A stretch of DNA of 64,000 nt from the NCBI RefSeq assembly GCF_008386395.1, contig NZ_CP043761.1:1054001-1118000 (forward strand), read 5' to 3'. Positions 18,877 to 28,276 of the stretch are shown piece after piece. The position numbers were made by a program, and so were the translations under genes. This DNA comes from Paenibacillus sp. 37. Lineage in GTDB: Bacteria > Bacillota > Bacilli > Paenibacillales > Paenibacillaceae. The notes under the pieces were generated by a model that had not been told where the DNA came from, did not search any database, and was given only the letters and a program-made list of their open reading frames with translations. Numbering within the stretch: the stretch's first letter is position 1; each line of letters starts with the position of its first letter.

Positions 18877-19347
18877 GTGAAGTCGATAGAATTAGAACCG
18901 ATTCGTGATCTTTTGGTGAAGGCTTACGATACGACAATGGGAGAAGGGTGTACTCCTGAAACACAACAGAGCATTGAGGATTTTGAGCAAAAGCATAACG
19001 TGAGACTGCCAGCAGCGTATCGCGCGCTTTTGCTTGAATTCGGTGCATGTAATTTCGGCGATCCTGCCTTGTATTCGGTGAAAGAACTAAGCTGGGCTTA
19101 TCCCGAGTTTCTGGAAGTCTACCGTGAAGTGGAGAAGGAGTACGAGCTTCCAGCGGATATCCAGCCGTTTCCCATTGGTGGATTTGGTGAAGGAAGTATG
19201 GCTATGTTGGATCAGACTTCGGGCAAGATCCTGATGTTGATCCATGATGCAGGAGATACGCCAATTCGAGAGATTGCAGTAGACTTTATTGATTTAATGA
19301 CGCAGCTGACGGAGTCCGCGATCTGGGTACAGGAACAGATGAATTAA
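18877..19347 (+). CDS. SMI1/KNR4 (SUKH) family protein
   Basis: A 156-residue SUKH-domain protein. The GTG at 18877 with AAGGAGGG 7 bp upstream is preferred over upstream in-frame ATGs. The signature is visible as helix SIEDFEQKHNVRLPAAYRAL, LLEFGACNFGD, and the late strand IQPFPIGGFGEGSMAMLDQ. SUKH proteins often serve as immunity proteins against secreted nuclease or deaminase toxins, but many are housekeeping or unassigned. No toxin gene is next to it; its neighbours are threonine aldolase and LysR genes, so an orphan immunity role is only a suggestion. Confidence 0.82.
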   Translation: MKSIELEPIRDLLVKAYDTTMGEGCTPETQQSIEDFEQKHNVRLPAAYRALLLEFGACNFGDPALYSVKELSWAYPEFLEVYREVEKEYELPADIQPFPIGGFGEGSMAMLDQTSGKILMLIHDAGDTPIREIAVDFIDLMTQLTESAIWVQEQMN

Positions 19348-19377
19348 CAGGGAGACGGAAGGAAGCGCAACAGACCT

Positions 19378-20265
19378 ATGGATATTCGTAAGTTAAGATA
19401 TTTTATCACTGTGGCGGAGGAACTTCATTTTCACCGTGCAGCGGAAAAATTAAACATGACGCAACCACCCCTGAGCCAGCAGATTCAAAATCTGGAGGAA
19501 GAGCTTGGCGTAAAGTTATTGGAGCGCACGAGAAAAATGGTTCGTTTGACGCCAGCAGGTGCCATATTTCTGGAACAGGCCAGACTCATCATGGCCCAGC
19601 TCGAACGATCCATTCAGCTTACGCAAAAGGCAGATCAGGGCATCATTGGGCATATATCCGTAGCCTTCGTGGATTCCGCTTCGGGCGGGATCATGGTGGA
19701 GGTGCTTAGAAAATTTCGCACTGCGTATCCGCAGATTGAATTGACATTACGTGAGATGACTTCGTCCCAACAATTACAGGCATTGGAAGACGGACAGATC
19801 CATGTTGGATTTTTGAGATATCAGGAAGATACTCGTCATGTCTCGTTCCGTCCCTGTCAGATGGAAACGTTGATTGCCGTATTGCCAGATCATCACCCGA
19901 TGGCTTCTCAGACTCAAGTTTCAATTCGAGAACTGGCGGATGAAGATTTTATTTTATTCCCAAGGCATCTGGGTTCTCCGTTCCATCGTCTCGTTCTGGA
20001 TTATTGCAGGGAGCATGGTGTAGACCCTCGAATTACGCAGGAAGCGATCCAAATGTATACGATTGTGAATCTCGTTGCAGCGGGCATGGGTATTTCCATT
20101 GTTCCCTCCTCGGTGGATGTGTTCCAGCGAAAGGGTGTGGTCTTTCTTCCATTACAAGAAAATCCGCCCTCCGTACCGTTGTATACGGCATGGCGGACGG
20201 ATATGAATCAGGAAGTGGTATCCCGGTTTATGGACATTGTTGAGGGGGAATATGAGTTGCACTAA
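19378..20265 (+). CDS. LysR family regulator, CatM/BenM-like
   Basis: A 295-residue LysR regulator. HTH at residues 3-60 (RYFITVAEELHFHRAAEKLN, then PPLSQQIQNLEEELGVKLLE) and a substrate domain from about residue 90 (GHISVAFVDSASGGIMVEVL). The PPLSQQI wording is that of aromatic-degradation and stress regulators. The last codons and the TAA stop lie inside the left end of a repeat element, so the C-terminus may have been altered by its insertion, although the length is normal for the family. Its target is not evident; a frameshifted aldo/keto reductase converges on it. Confidence 0.9.
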   Translation: MDIRKLRYFITVAEELHFHRAAEKLNMTQPPLSQQIQNLEEELGVKLLERTRKMVRLTPAGAIFLEQARLIMAQLERSIQLTQKADQGIIGHISVAFVDSASGGIMVEVLRKFRTAYPQIELTLREMTSSQQLQALEDGQIHVGFLRYQEDTRHVSFRPCQMETLIAVLPDHHPMASQTQVSIRELADEDFILFPRHLGSPFHRLVLDYCREHGVDPRITQEAIQMYTIVNLVAAGMGISIVPSSVDVFQRKGVVFLPLQENPPSVPLYTAWRTDMNQEVVSRFMDIVEGEYELH

Positions 20266-20475
20266 AGGTTATTTACACTTACACTGCGATGACAGAACAA
20301 CCTTCCAATCGCTGTTATCCCCAGATTTTTTCGATCCCTTTTCTCAAGGGGAAATCTGGTGCTAAAGGCGAAGTGTATGCTTCCGAAGTAGCTTTCTTGC
20401 AGAAAGCTTTTAGCTCCGCTTTTTCAGGTTTTTTCTGTCCTCTCCGTTTTCGTGTAAATGATTAGTTCAACTTAG
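20252..20475 (+). repeat. MITE-like repeat element, copy A
   Basis: A 224-bp non-coding element with imperfect terminal inverted repeats (atgagttgcactaa at left, ttagttcaacttag at right). Its body is a near match to copy B at 43171-43345 read in reverse: the stretch with gatgacaga, ccaatcgctgttatcccc, ctttttcaggttttttctgt and cctctccgtt is shared. Copy A carries about 45-50 extra bases between aaaggcgaa and the cgctttttcagg stretch. It overlaps the last codons of the LysR gene. Confidence 0.85.
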
Positions 20476-20501
20476 TATGTTGTGAGTAGTAAAAAAAGAA
20501 A

Positions 20502-21492
20502 CTATCCCGTCTTGGCTGGATCACGTTCAATCCACGGATTCAGTATTTCATCAATACGAGTCATGATCGCAGAGTCCAGTTTCACACCGGAGGCTTTTAC
20601 ATTTTCCAATACCTGCTCCGGTCGGGATGCACCGATAATGACGGAACTAACATACGTATGCTGTAGAACCCACGCCACAGCGAGTTGAGGAAGAGTTAGA
20701 CCAATCTCTTTAGCGAGTGGAACAAGCTGTTGCACAGCGGTAAGAACTTCTTCACGTAACCACTGTCCGACCAGTTTATTGAAAAATGGTGCTCCTGCCT
20801 CAGCAGCTGCGCGTGATCCGGTGGGCAATGCTGCGTTAGGCGCATATTTGCCTGATAGTATACCCTGAGCCAGAGGAGACCATGTAATCTGTCCAAGTCC
20901 TGTTTGGTCGCTTGCAGGTACCACTTCTTGCTCAATCACACGCCATAACATTGAATATTGGGGCTGACTTGCAATGAAGGGGACATGAAGTTCCCGCGCC
21001 AAAGCGGCTCCTCTTGCAATCTGATCTGCGTTCCATTCACTCACCCCGATGTAATGAACCTTGCCCTGACGCACCAGATCGGAGAATGCCAGAAACGTCT
21101 CTTCCAGCGGAGTGTTGTAATCATAACGGTGAGCGTAATAGACATCGATATAATCAGTCTGTAGCCGCCGTAATGAACCATTGCAGGCTTCCATGATGTG
21201 TTTACGTGAAAGTCCGCGGTCATTATGACCTGTGCCGGTTGGGTGACAGACTTTGGTGCACAGTTCAATACTCTCTCTTCGTATATCCTTAAGTGCTTGT
21301 CCCAGTACGGTTTCTGCCTTGGTATTGGAGTACACGTCTGCGGTATCAAATGTGGTAATACCTGTCTCCAATGCCGTTCGCACACAAGCTTCTGCTATTC
21401 CATCCTCGACTTGCGCTCCATGCGTAATCCAGTTGCCGAGTGAAATCTCACTGAACGGTTAATCCACTGTTTCCTAATTTACGATATTCCAT
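20502..21492 (-). pseudogene. Aldo/keto reductase with a frameshift near the 5' end
   Basis: The main open frame (20502-21383) encodes an aldo/keto reductase that begins abnormally at RTALETGITTFDTADVY. Upstream, an ATG at 21492 with AGGGAGG 8 bp before it opens MEYRKLGNSGLTV, the normal family N-terminus, and then hits TGA. Skipping one base near 21453 joins it to SEISLGNWITHGAQVEDGIA, which runs straight into the main frame. The repaired product of about 330 residues is a full AKR of the YhdN/voltage-channel beta-subunit type with catalytic Asp-Tyr-Lys-His positions visible (DTADVY, TKV, AHR). The lesion is either a real inactivating indel or a sequence error. Confidence 0.85.
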
Positions 21493-21597
21493 TCATGTCG
21501 CCTCCCTAAGTCATCTGGACTCCATTGTAGCAATGGCAGATTAATAGGTGAAATATCTTTTAACCTCATCTTTGATACGAAAAAAGTATCAGTGAAT

Positions 21598-22632
21598 CTA
21601 CATTTTCTCCTGGAGGTATTTGCGATAGAGAGCAGGCGTAATTTCCTCGAACTTTTTGAATATTTTGATAAAATATCCCGATTCATTGAATCCCAGCTCG
21701 TCACTGATCTGTGAGACAGGCATGTCGGTGACCTCCAGCAATTGCTTGGCCCACTTAATCTTGAGTTTTGCAAGGTAGGTTGTGAAGTTCTCACCCGTTT
21801 CCTTGGCAAACAGTCTGCTGAAATAACTCGGACTCAGGTGGCATAGATCAGCCATATGTTTGAGCGAAACCTGTTCGCTTTTGTGACTGTGAATGTATTC
21901 AAAAGCAGGCTGAAGCACCGGACTGGAGCTTTCCGCATCACTTGGGCTGTTCTTGAGATAGGCATCTGCAATCGCATTGGTCATCTCTTTTTTGATCGAC
22001 TCGATATTGCGAATGGAGTACCCAGGCAGAATGGTGGAGAGGTTTAACGACTCCTGATTGCCTGAAGCTTTCTCGAACATTTCCACTAACAGATTTTTGT
22101 TGAGTGCTTCTTCCACAATGTAGTTGCAGAGCAGGGATAACATGTTGGAGATTTTCACAATCTCTTCATAGGTCATGACAGGCAGCTGGGCGTAATCGTC
22201 CTTTAATTCCTCCAGCTTGGCTGCATGCATGGGTACGTTTTTGGACGTGACAATTTGCTCCAAGTCGCTACCCTTTTCGGGGTCGGCGAGTTTCACTTGT
22301 CCTGCCATGACAGCGCCGATATATTTGCCATCAATTGTGATCGGAATCGCGATATCTATAATATTGAAATGGCATAAATACACATAAGGCTCGTTCAATC
22401 GAACGGCTTCCAGACCACCGCGTGAATCACATTTTTGGCAGTAGGGGAGAAGCTCCGGGTCTTTACGCACATTCTGGCAGAAAGCCTGACAGCTGCTATG
22501 ACTGGTTACGGGAATGCCTTTATAATCCACGGTGAGGATCGCCAGTTTGGTTACTGTTGCGAGAGAATCTTGTAGACGCTTCCATTTATTAAGGTCGAGA
22601 ATTTTATTGATATGCAGATATTCTTTGATCAT
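21598..22632 (-). CDS. AraC family regulator with PocR sensory domain
   Basis: A 344-residue regulator. The ATG at 22632 has GGAGG 8 bp upstream. The first 165 residues are a PocR domain (cysteine-bearing segments SSCQAFCQNVR and PYCQKCDSRGG, then IDIAIPITIDGKYIGAV), known to bind hydrocarbon-derived small molecules such as 1,2- or 1,3-propanediol and glycerol-type diols. The C-terminal 100 residues hold two AraC HTH motifs (VSLKHMADLCHLSPSYFSRL and VSQISDELGFNESGYF). It is divergent from glycerol dehydrogenase and dihydroxyacetone kinase, so it most likely activates that operon in response to glycerol or dihydroxyacetone. Confidence 0.9.
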   Translation of the reverse strand: MIKEYLHINKILDLNKWKRLQDSLATVTKLAILTVDYKGIPVTSHSSCQAFCQNVRKDPELLPYCQKCDSRGGLEAVRLNEPYVYLCHFNIIDIAIPITIDGKYIGAVMAGQVKLADPEKGSDLEQIVTSKNVPMHAAKLEELKDDYAQLPVMTYEEIVKISNMLSLLCNYIVEEALNKNLLVEMFEKASGNQESLNLSTILPGYSIRNIESIKKEMTNAIADAYLKNSPSDAESSSPVLQPAFEYIHSHKSEQVSLKHMADLCHLSPSYFSRLFAKETGENFTTYLAKLKIKWAKQLLEVTDMPVSQISDELGFNESGYFIKIFKKFEEITPALYRKYLQEKM

Positions 22633-22937
22633 TGGTGCAACCTCCATAGGCTAACCTGATTCATAATTTAGGCCGTTAAAAGTTAGCAAGTTGTACATAT
22701 TAAGATGTAATGATGACGGGTAATGTATAATGGGAGGTCAAAATTCAACCATCTCATGACAATAACATACCATGATTGCGCTAAAAAGCAAAAAATTACG
22801 ATTGTAAATTATAATAATTTGTTATCAAAGTCCACTGTAAACCTGCCGCTCATGCGTTATATTAAGGTCAATTGTAAGAAATTAAAATTTGATGTAATCA
22901 CTACACGATTTCATATCCTTAGGAGGCATATAATATT
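22633..22937. promoter_or_regulatory. Divergent control region of the glycerol operon
   Basis: These 305 bp separate the PocR/AraC gene from the glycerol dehydrogenase gene and hold no credible gene. A TATAAT hexamer lies at 22726-22731 but without a good -35 at the normal distance, which suits an activator-dependent promoter. No clear palindrome was found by eye. Confidence 0.4.
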
Positions 22938-24080
22938 ATGAGAAAAGCATTTATCAGCCCAACTAAATATGTACAAGGCGAAGACGAGTTGTTGAACCTG
23001 GGGTACTTTGTTAAATCCTTCGGAGAATCGGCCTTGCTGATTGCACATCCGGATGATGTACAGCGTGTCAAAGCAAAGCTTGATGCAACAGCAGAGAAAT
23101 TTAATATTACGTTTGTTGAAAGCGGTTTTAAAGGGGAATGTTCCCGTGAGGAAGTTGCTCGTCTGCAAGCGATCGCGAAGGAAAAAGGATGTGACTCTAC
23201 CATCGGTCTTGGTGGCGGTAAAGCGATCGATGCTGCGAAATGTGTAGCTGAAGGCGAAGCACTGATCATCTGCCCAACGATTGCGGCAACAGACGCACCG
23301 ACAAGTCACTCGGCTGTATTGTACACACCGGATGGTTCTTTCGATGACTATGCTTACTTCAAACAAAGCCCAAGTGTGGTACTCGTTGATACAACGGTAA
23401 TTGCTAATGCACCAACACGTTTCCTCGTATCCGGTATGGGAGATGCGCTCTCTACATACTTCGAAGCAAGAGCAACAGCGAAATCCTATTCCCGTGTAAA
23501 CGCAAGTCTGCCAATGGGTTCCCGCGAAGGATACACACCATCTGCAGTAGGTACAAATGCTGCACTTGCACTGGCAAAACTGTGTTATGAAATGCTGCTG
23601 ACTGACGGTGCAAAAGCAAAAGTAGCGAGCGACAGTAACGTTGTGACACAAGCGCTGGAAAACATCGTTGAGACCAACATTCTGTTGTCAGGTCTTGGAT
23701 TCGAAAGTGGCGGTCTGGCCGCAGCACATGCGATCCACAACGGTTTGACTGTTCTGGAAGGCACACATCATTTCTTCCACGGTGAAAAAGTATCCTTCGG
23801 TACGATTGCACAACTTGTACTCGAAAATGCACCAACCGAAGAGTTGCATGAAGTCATGGACTTCTGTCTTGAAGTGGGACTGCCGATCAGCTTGGCGGAT
23901 ATCGGTGTAGACACGATTAGTCAGGAAGAGTTGTTGAAAGTTGCCGAGATCGCTTGTATTCCGGAAGAATCCATTCACGCCATGCCGTTCCCAATCACTG
24001 TTCCTGAAGTGGCTGCTGCCATAGCAGCGGCTGACCGCATGGGTCGTGAGTACAAAGCAGCTCGCCGGGAGGTAAAATAA
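22938..24080 (+). CDS. gldA: Glycerol dehydrogenase
   Basis: A 380-residue zinc- and NAD-dependent glycerol dehydrogenase (iron-containing alcohol dehydrogenase superfamily) that oxidises glycerol to dihydroxyacetone in the cytoplasm. AGGAGG lies 11 bp before the ATG. The start AFISPTKYVQGEDEL, the NAD glycine loop TIGLGGGKAIDAAK, the metal ligand region PTSHSAV, and the two His segments HAIHNGLT (from residue 264) and THHFFHGEKV are all present, as in Geobacillus GlyDH. It overlaps the following kinase gene by one base, so the two steps are coupled. Confidence 0.95.
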   Translation: MRKAFISPTKYVQGEDELLNLGYFVKSFGESALLIAHPDDVQRVKAKLDATAEKFNITFVESGFKGECSREEVARLQAIAKEKGCDSTIGLGGGKAIDAAKCVAEGEALIICPTIAATDAPTSHSAVLYTPDGSFDDYAYFKQSPSVVLVDTTVIANAPTRFLVSGMGDALSTYFEARATAKSYSRVNASLPMGSREGYTPSAVGTNAALALAKLCYEMLLTDGAKAKVASDSNVVTQALENIVETNILLSGLGFESGGLAAAHAIHNGLTVLEGTHHFFHGEKVSFGTIAQLVLENAPTEELHEVMDFCLEVGLPISLADIGVDTISQEELLKVAEIACIPEESIHAMPFPITVPEVAAAIAAADRMGREYKAARREVK

Positions 24081-25849
24081 TGAAGAAAATTATTAACCAG
24101 GCCGAACATGTTGTTATGGAAATGTGCAACGGGATTGCGCTTGCACACCCGGAGCTTGAATTTCTGAAAAAATATAAAGTCATCAAACGCAGAGAGATCC
24201 AGGCTGATAAAGTCAGCCTGATCAGTGGCGGCGGCAGTGGACATGAACCGGCTCACGCAGGTTATGTGGGTAAAGGGATGCTGGATGCAGCCGTATGTGG
24301 AGATGTGTTCGCATCTCCTTCCCAGATCCAGGTATACCAAGCGATCAAGGCAACAGCCAGCAATAAGGGAACACTTTTGATCATCAAGAACTACAGCGGC
24401 GACATGATGAACTTCAAGAATGCAGCGCATCTGGCTGAAGAAGATGGCATCGACGTACAATATGTGCGTGTTGAGGATGACATCGCTGTACAAGACAGCT
24501 TGTATACCGTTGGACGTCGTGGCGTTGCCGGCACTGTATTGGTTCACAAGATTGCCGGAGCAGCAGCGGAAGAAGGCCGCAGTCTGGCAGATGTGAAATC
24601 CGTTGCCGAGAAAGCAGCTCAGAACGTGCGCAGTATTGGTTTTGGATTCACATCCTGTACCGTACCCGCCAAAGGCACGCCTACATTCGAAATTGCTGAA
24701 GATGAGATGGAATTCGGCGTAGGGATTCATGGTGAGCCAGGGATTCGCCGGGAGAAAATCGTATCGGCTGATGAATTGGCAGGACGTATGGTCGAAGCAT
24801 TGCTCGCAGATATGAAGCTGGATAAGGATACATCCGCTGAGATTGTGGTGCTCGTGAATGGTTTTGGTGCAACGCCACTGCAAGAACTTTACCTGCTCAA
24901 CAATTCCGTTCAGCGTGAGCTTGCTGGACATGCAGGTCTGAAGGTCGCTACTACGTTTGTAGGCAACTACATGACAAGTATCGATATGGCGGGTGCATCG
25001 GTTACGATCCTGAAACTGGATGATGAACTAAAAACGCTGTTGTTCAAGGAAAGTGATACACCTGCATTTAAAGTATCTGGCCCTCCAGTAGCACAAGTGG
25101 CGTATTCCGAAGCGCTTGAGGCTGTTGTGGGTGAAGACGCTCCCGTATCTTACGAAGTGGAGACGGATGCATCAGCTGCGGTAATCAAAGTCAATCAATT
25201 TTCACTGGACAATGTCGTCTACCTGATCGATAAAATGGGTGAGATCATCATCAAGAACGAAGTACCGTTCTGTGAACTGGATTCCCATGCCGGTGATGGC
25301 GATTTTGGTATGAGTGTGGCAAAAGGCTTCCGCCAGTTGAAACGCGAATGGAACCACATCATTAACGAAGATAAAAAAGACATCGGATCGTTCCTGGATG
25401 CATGTTCCTTGGTCATCATGGAATATTGTGGCGGCGCATCCGGCCCGATCTGGGGTTCGGCATTCCGTGCAGCTGGCAAAGCTGTAGGGGATAAACAGCA
25501 ATTAAACGTTGCTGAATTCGCTGAGATGATCCATGCAGCCGTGCAAGGGATTCAGTCTACTGGAGAGCGTTCCTTCGGACGTGGCGCCGTTGTAGGTGAT
25601 AAAACCTTGATCGATGCACTTGTTCCGTGTGCCGATTCCTGGACACAAAGTGCGGAGTCAGGCGATGACTTCAAAACCGCATTTGCCAAAGGTGCAGCAG
25701 CAGCCGTTGAAGGTGCGAAGAAAACCGAAGACATCGTAGCACGTATGGGACGTGCAGGTGCCGTCGGCGATCGTAGTCTGGGCTACCCGGATGCAGGCGC
25801 GTATGCGCTGGGTGTTATTTTCACAGAGCTGTCCGAGTCTATGAAGTAA
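24080..25849 (+). CDS. Dihydroxyacetone kinase, fused DhaK-DhaL
   Basis: A 589-residue cytoplasmic kinase that turns dihydroxyacetone into dihydroxyacetone phosphate, feeding glycolysis. Residues 1-330 are the DhaK domain: SGGGSGHEPAHAGYVG binds substrate and His217 in GIHGEPG forms the covalent hemiaminal. Residues about 365-589 are the DhaL nucleotide domain with Asp401, Asp406 and Asp408 in DSHAGDGDFG holding Mg-ADP/ATP. The single-chain layout is that of ATP-dependent kinases of Citrobacter and eukaryotes, not the phosphotransferase-dependent DhaKLM set. The start codon overlaps the stop of the glycerol dehydrogenase gene (TAATG). Confidence 0.95.
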   Translation: MKKIINQAEHVVMEMCNGIALAHPELEFLKKYKVIKRREIQADKVSLISGGGSGHEPAHAGYVGKGMLDAAVCGDVFASPSQIQVYQAIKATASNKGTLLIIKNYSGDMMNFKNAAHLAEEDGIDVQYVRVEDDIAVQDSLYTVGRRGVAGTVLVHKIAGAAAEEGRSLADVKSVAEKAAQNVRSIGFGFTSCTVPAKGTPTFEIAEDEMEFGVGIHGEPGIRREKIVSADELAGRMVEALLADMKLDKDTSAEIVVLVNGFGATPLQELYLLNNSVQRELAGHAGLKVATTFVGNYMTSIDMAGASVTILKLDDELKTLLFKESDTPAFKVSGPPVAQVAYSEALEAVVGEDAPVSYEVETDASAAVIKVNQFSLDNVVYLIDKMGEIIIKNEVPFCELDSHAGDGDFGMSVAKGFRQLKREWNHIINEDKKDIGSFLDACSLVIMEYCGGASGPIWGSAFRAAGKAVGDKQQLNVAEFAEMIHAAVQGIQSTGERSFGRGAVVGDKTLIDALVPCADSWTQSAESGDDFKTAFAKGAAAAVEGAKKTEDIVARMGRAGAVGDRSLGYPDAGAYALGVIFTELSESMK

Positions 25850-25904
25850 GATTGGTTTCAATCATCCAAAATTCAATATGATATGCAGTGATTGACACAG
25901 GTAA

Positions 25905-25930
25905 CGGCGCCGGATGTCCGGCGTCTTTAT
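25905..25930 (+). terminator. Intrinsic terminator of the glycerol operon
   Basis: The stem cgccgga / tccggcg with a short loop is followed by tcttta. It lies 58 bp after the kinase stop. Confidence 0.7.
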
Positions 25931-26060
25931 GTGTGCCTTTTTTAGGCCATATTAAGTCAAGTTTTACATGTTATCATTTACATCAATGGGTATATCTTAT
26001 TTTTTCACGCATATGTTCATTTATTTATCTAACATTTTATATTTATTAAAGGAGTTTTCT

Positions 26061-28208
26061 ATGAGAACAGTCACATCATTCTTGAAAAAACCGCAGGGCT
26101 TGCTGGTTTTATCACTAGTTCTGGTTATTTTCGGTAGCTTGTTTGCCGGAATGTTCAATACGTCCTTCTATTCCGTGAAGGTCAAAGAGATCAAATTCCA
26201 AGCTGAGCACGGAACACTGTCAGGCCTGCTCTACATGCCTAAAGGCGCGGGTGCAGATGACAAACGTCCAGTTATTATTACAACTCACGGGTATCTGAAT
26301 ACCAAAGAAATGCAGGATGCACCTGCCATTGAAATGTCACGACGCGGTTACATCGTGCTTGCACTGGACATGTACGACCATGGCGATTCTCGCTGGAGTG
26401 CAGATATTCCTGTGAAGGACCTGTTTGGCACGTTCTGGATCTACTCGCAATTTGATGCCGCCAAATATATCTATGAGCAGGACTTCACCAAAAAAGATGA
26501 GCAAGGCAATGCCTATGTCGCAGTTAGCGGTCATTCCATGGGTGGGTTCTCAACATTGCTATCCATGTACATGGATGAGATGAGTTCCCTGCAAACCGGA
26601 TACCGCATGATCTATACAGGTATCTCCGTTGGTTCGGATTTCTCCTACGCCGCAGCTGTTGCACCTCAAGATCAGCTTCAAGCAGCATATGGCAGCCGGA
26701 CTGTAGGCATGATTGCAGGTAAGTATGACGAATTCTTCTTCAACAAATCAGATGAAGAAAAAACAGCGGCAGAGAAAGAAGTGCAAGGTACCGTAACTCG
26801 TAAGGACTTTGCTGCAACTGCTTCGGGTAAAGCTTTCCTTGGACTTAAGCCAGATGTGCCAAAAGGCGAGACGGACCAATTTAAAGAAGTAACATCCGGT
26901 GATCTAACCGTGGATGGTAAGGTGGTACGTGCTTCTCAGACGGGTGAACACATTATGTATACACCGAATCAAACACACCCATGGAACCATTTCTCGGGAA
27001 CAACGACCGGTCATTTGATCGACTTTTACACGCATGCATTCAATGGTGTGACCTCACCCAACCAGACAAATGTGAATCTGGATTCCGGTAATCAGATCTG
27101 GTGGGCTAAGGAAGCCTTTAATTTTGTCGCTCTGATCGGGTTCTTCCTGATGATTGTTCCGCTGATTACGTTGATGCTCAGACTTCCGTTCTTGCGTAAC
27201 GCGGCAACAGGTGAGATTGCAACCGTGTCCGCAGCGGTCAATGGGAAACAAAAAACAATGTATTGGCTCGCTATTGCATTCAGCACATTGATCCCAGCAA
27301 TCTTGTTCCCTACCTTAATGGATAAAGAGGCGAGCGGACTGAATGTACTCCGCATCATTGCTCTGATTTTGCTGATCGTAAGTGTGATTGGTGCCATTAT
27401 TGGATTCGTCGTGGCTGGAAGCAAAAGAAACAACTATACCGCAAGCCGTCGGGTAAACAATATTGCGGTGGGCAGTGTGCTTCTCACGATCGTATCTCTG
27501 GTAATGTGGGTCATCTTCAACTATGCAGATAAGATTGTGGTTACAAGTTCGTATTTCAATGAACCAACAACAAATCAGATTGTGTACTGGGCGTTGGTAT
27601 CGGCCTTAATTATGATCCTGGTAACCTTTGCATTCCACTATTTCTCTAAAAAGGATGCTGGAACTCGTTTCAGCGATTATGGTATCAGCCTGAACCCTGT
27701 TACGATAATTGCCAGCTTGGTAACTGCAGTACTTGCGGTAGTTATTGGGTACGCATTGTTATTCGTAGTACAGGCGATCTTCGGAACAGATTTCCGAATC
27801 TGGACGTTTGCGGTCCGTACGTTTGAGAGTGAACACTTCATTACCGCATTGCGTTATACCCCGTTTTTCCTGATATATTACTTTGTCAGCGCGGTTGCCC
27901 TGAATGCCAATACACGTGGCAAACGTGGGGGCATGTTCCTGGCCATGGTACTGAATGTTGGCGGGTTGGTGCTGTGGTTGCTAGTGCAATACGGCAAAGA
28001 CTTTATGACAGGTGTGGCGTTGTATCCAGGTCAGGCATTGAATGGCATTTTGCTCTTTGCACTGGTGCCTTGTCTCATCATCGCTGCCGTGTATGCACGC
28101 AAATTGTTTGAAAAAACGAATAACGTATGGCTCGCCGCATTTGTGAACACATTATTGTTCACCATGGTTACGGTGGCGAATACCGCACTGTTTTGGAATT
28201 TGGTTTAA
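26061..28208 (+). CDS. Alpha/beta hydrolase fused to a polytopic membrane domain
   Basis: A 715-residue membrane protein. The ATG at 26061 follows AAAGGAG by 6 bp; the longer frame upstream is AT-rich and has no ribosome site. An N-terminal helix (residues about 10-30) is followed by an outer alpha/beta hydrolase domain with ITTHGYLNTKE as oxyanion segment and Ser159 in GHSMGG as nucleophile, and a likely catalytic His in THPWNHF near residue 310. From residue 355 on come about nine to ten hydrophobic helices. The substrate is unknown. It seems to be a single gene. Confidence 0.8.
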   Translation: MRTVTSFLKKPQGLLVLSLVLVIFGSLFAGMFNTSFYSVKVKEIKFQAEHGTLSGLLYMPKGAGADDKRPVIITTHGYLNTKEMQDAPAIEMSRRGYIVLALDMYDHGDSRWSADIPVKDLFGTFWIYSQFDAAKYIYEQDFTKKDEQGNAYVAVSGHSMGGFSTLLSMYMDEMSSLQTGYRMIYTGISVGSDFSYAAAVAPQDQLQAAYGSRTVGMIAGKYDEFFFNKSDEEKTAAEKEVQGTVTRKDFAATASGKAFLGLKPDVPKGETDQFKEVTSGDLTVDGKVVRASQTGEHIMYTPNQTHPWNHFSGTTTGHLIDFYTHAFNGVTSPNQTNVNLDSGNQIWWAKEAFNFVALIGFFLMIVPLITLMLRLPFLRNAATGEIATVSAAVNGKQKTMYWLAIAFSTLIPAILFPTLMDKEASGLNVLRIIALILLIVSVIGAIIGFVVAGSKRNNYTASRRVNNIAVGSVLLTIVSLVMWVIFNYADKIVVTSSYFNEPTTNQIVYWALVSALIMILVTFAFHYFSKKDAGTRFSDYGISLNPVTIIASLVTAVLAVVIGYALLFVVQAIFGTDFRIWTFAVRTFESEHFITALRYTPFFLIYYFVSAVALNANTRGKRGGMFLAMVLNVGGLVLWLLVQYGKDFMTGVALYPGQALNGILLFALVPCLIIAAVYARKLFEKTNNVWLAAFVNTLLFTMVTVANTALFWNLV

Positions 28209-28276
28209 TGTGAAAAAGATATGGAATGCACCTAGGATTACACTTGACCACTCCGATTGCAGACCATACTTGATTT

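Noticed and set aside
23975..24931. 318-codon antisense frame over the glycerol operon
   Set aside because: Low-complexity His/Cys-rich translation typical of a reversed coding frame; both sense genes are certain.
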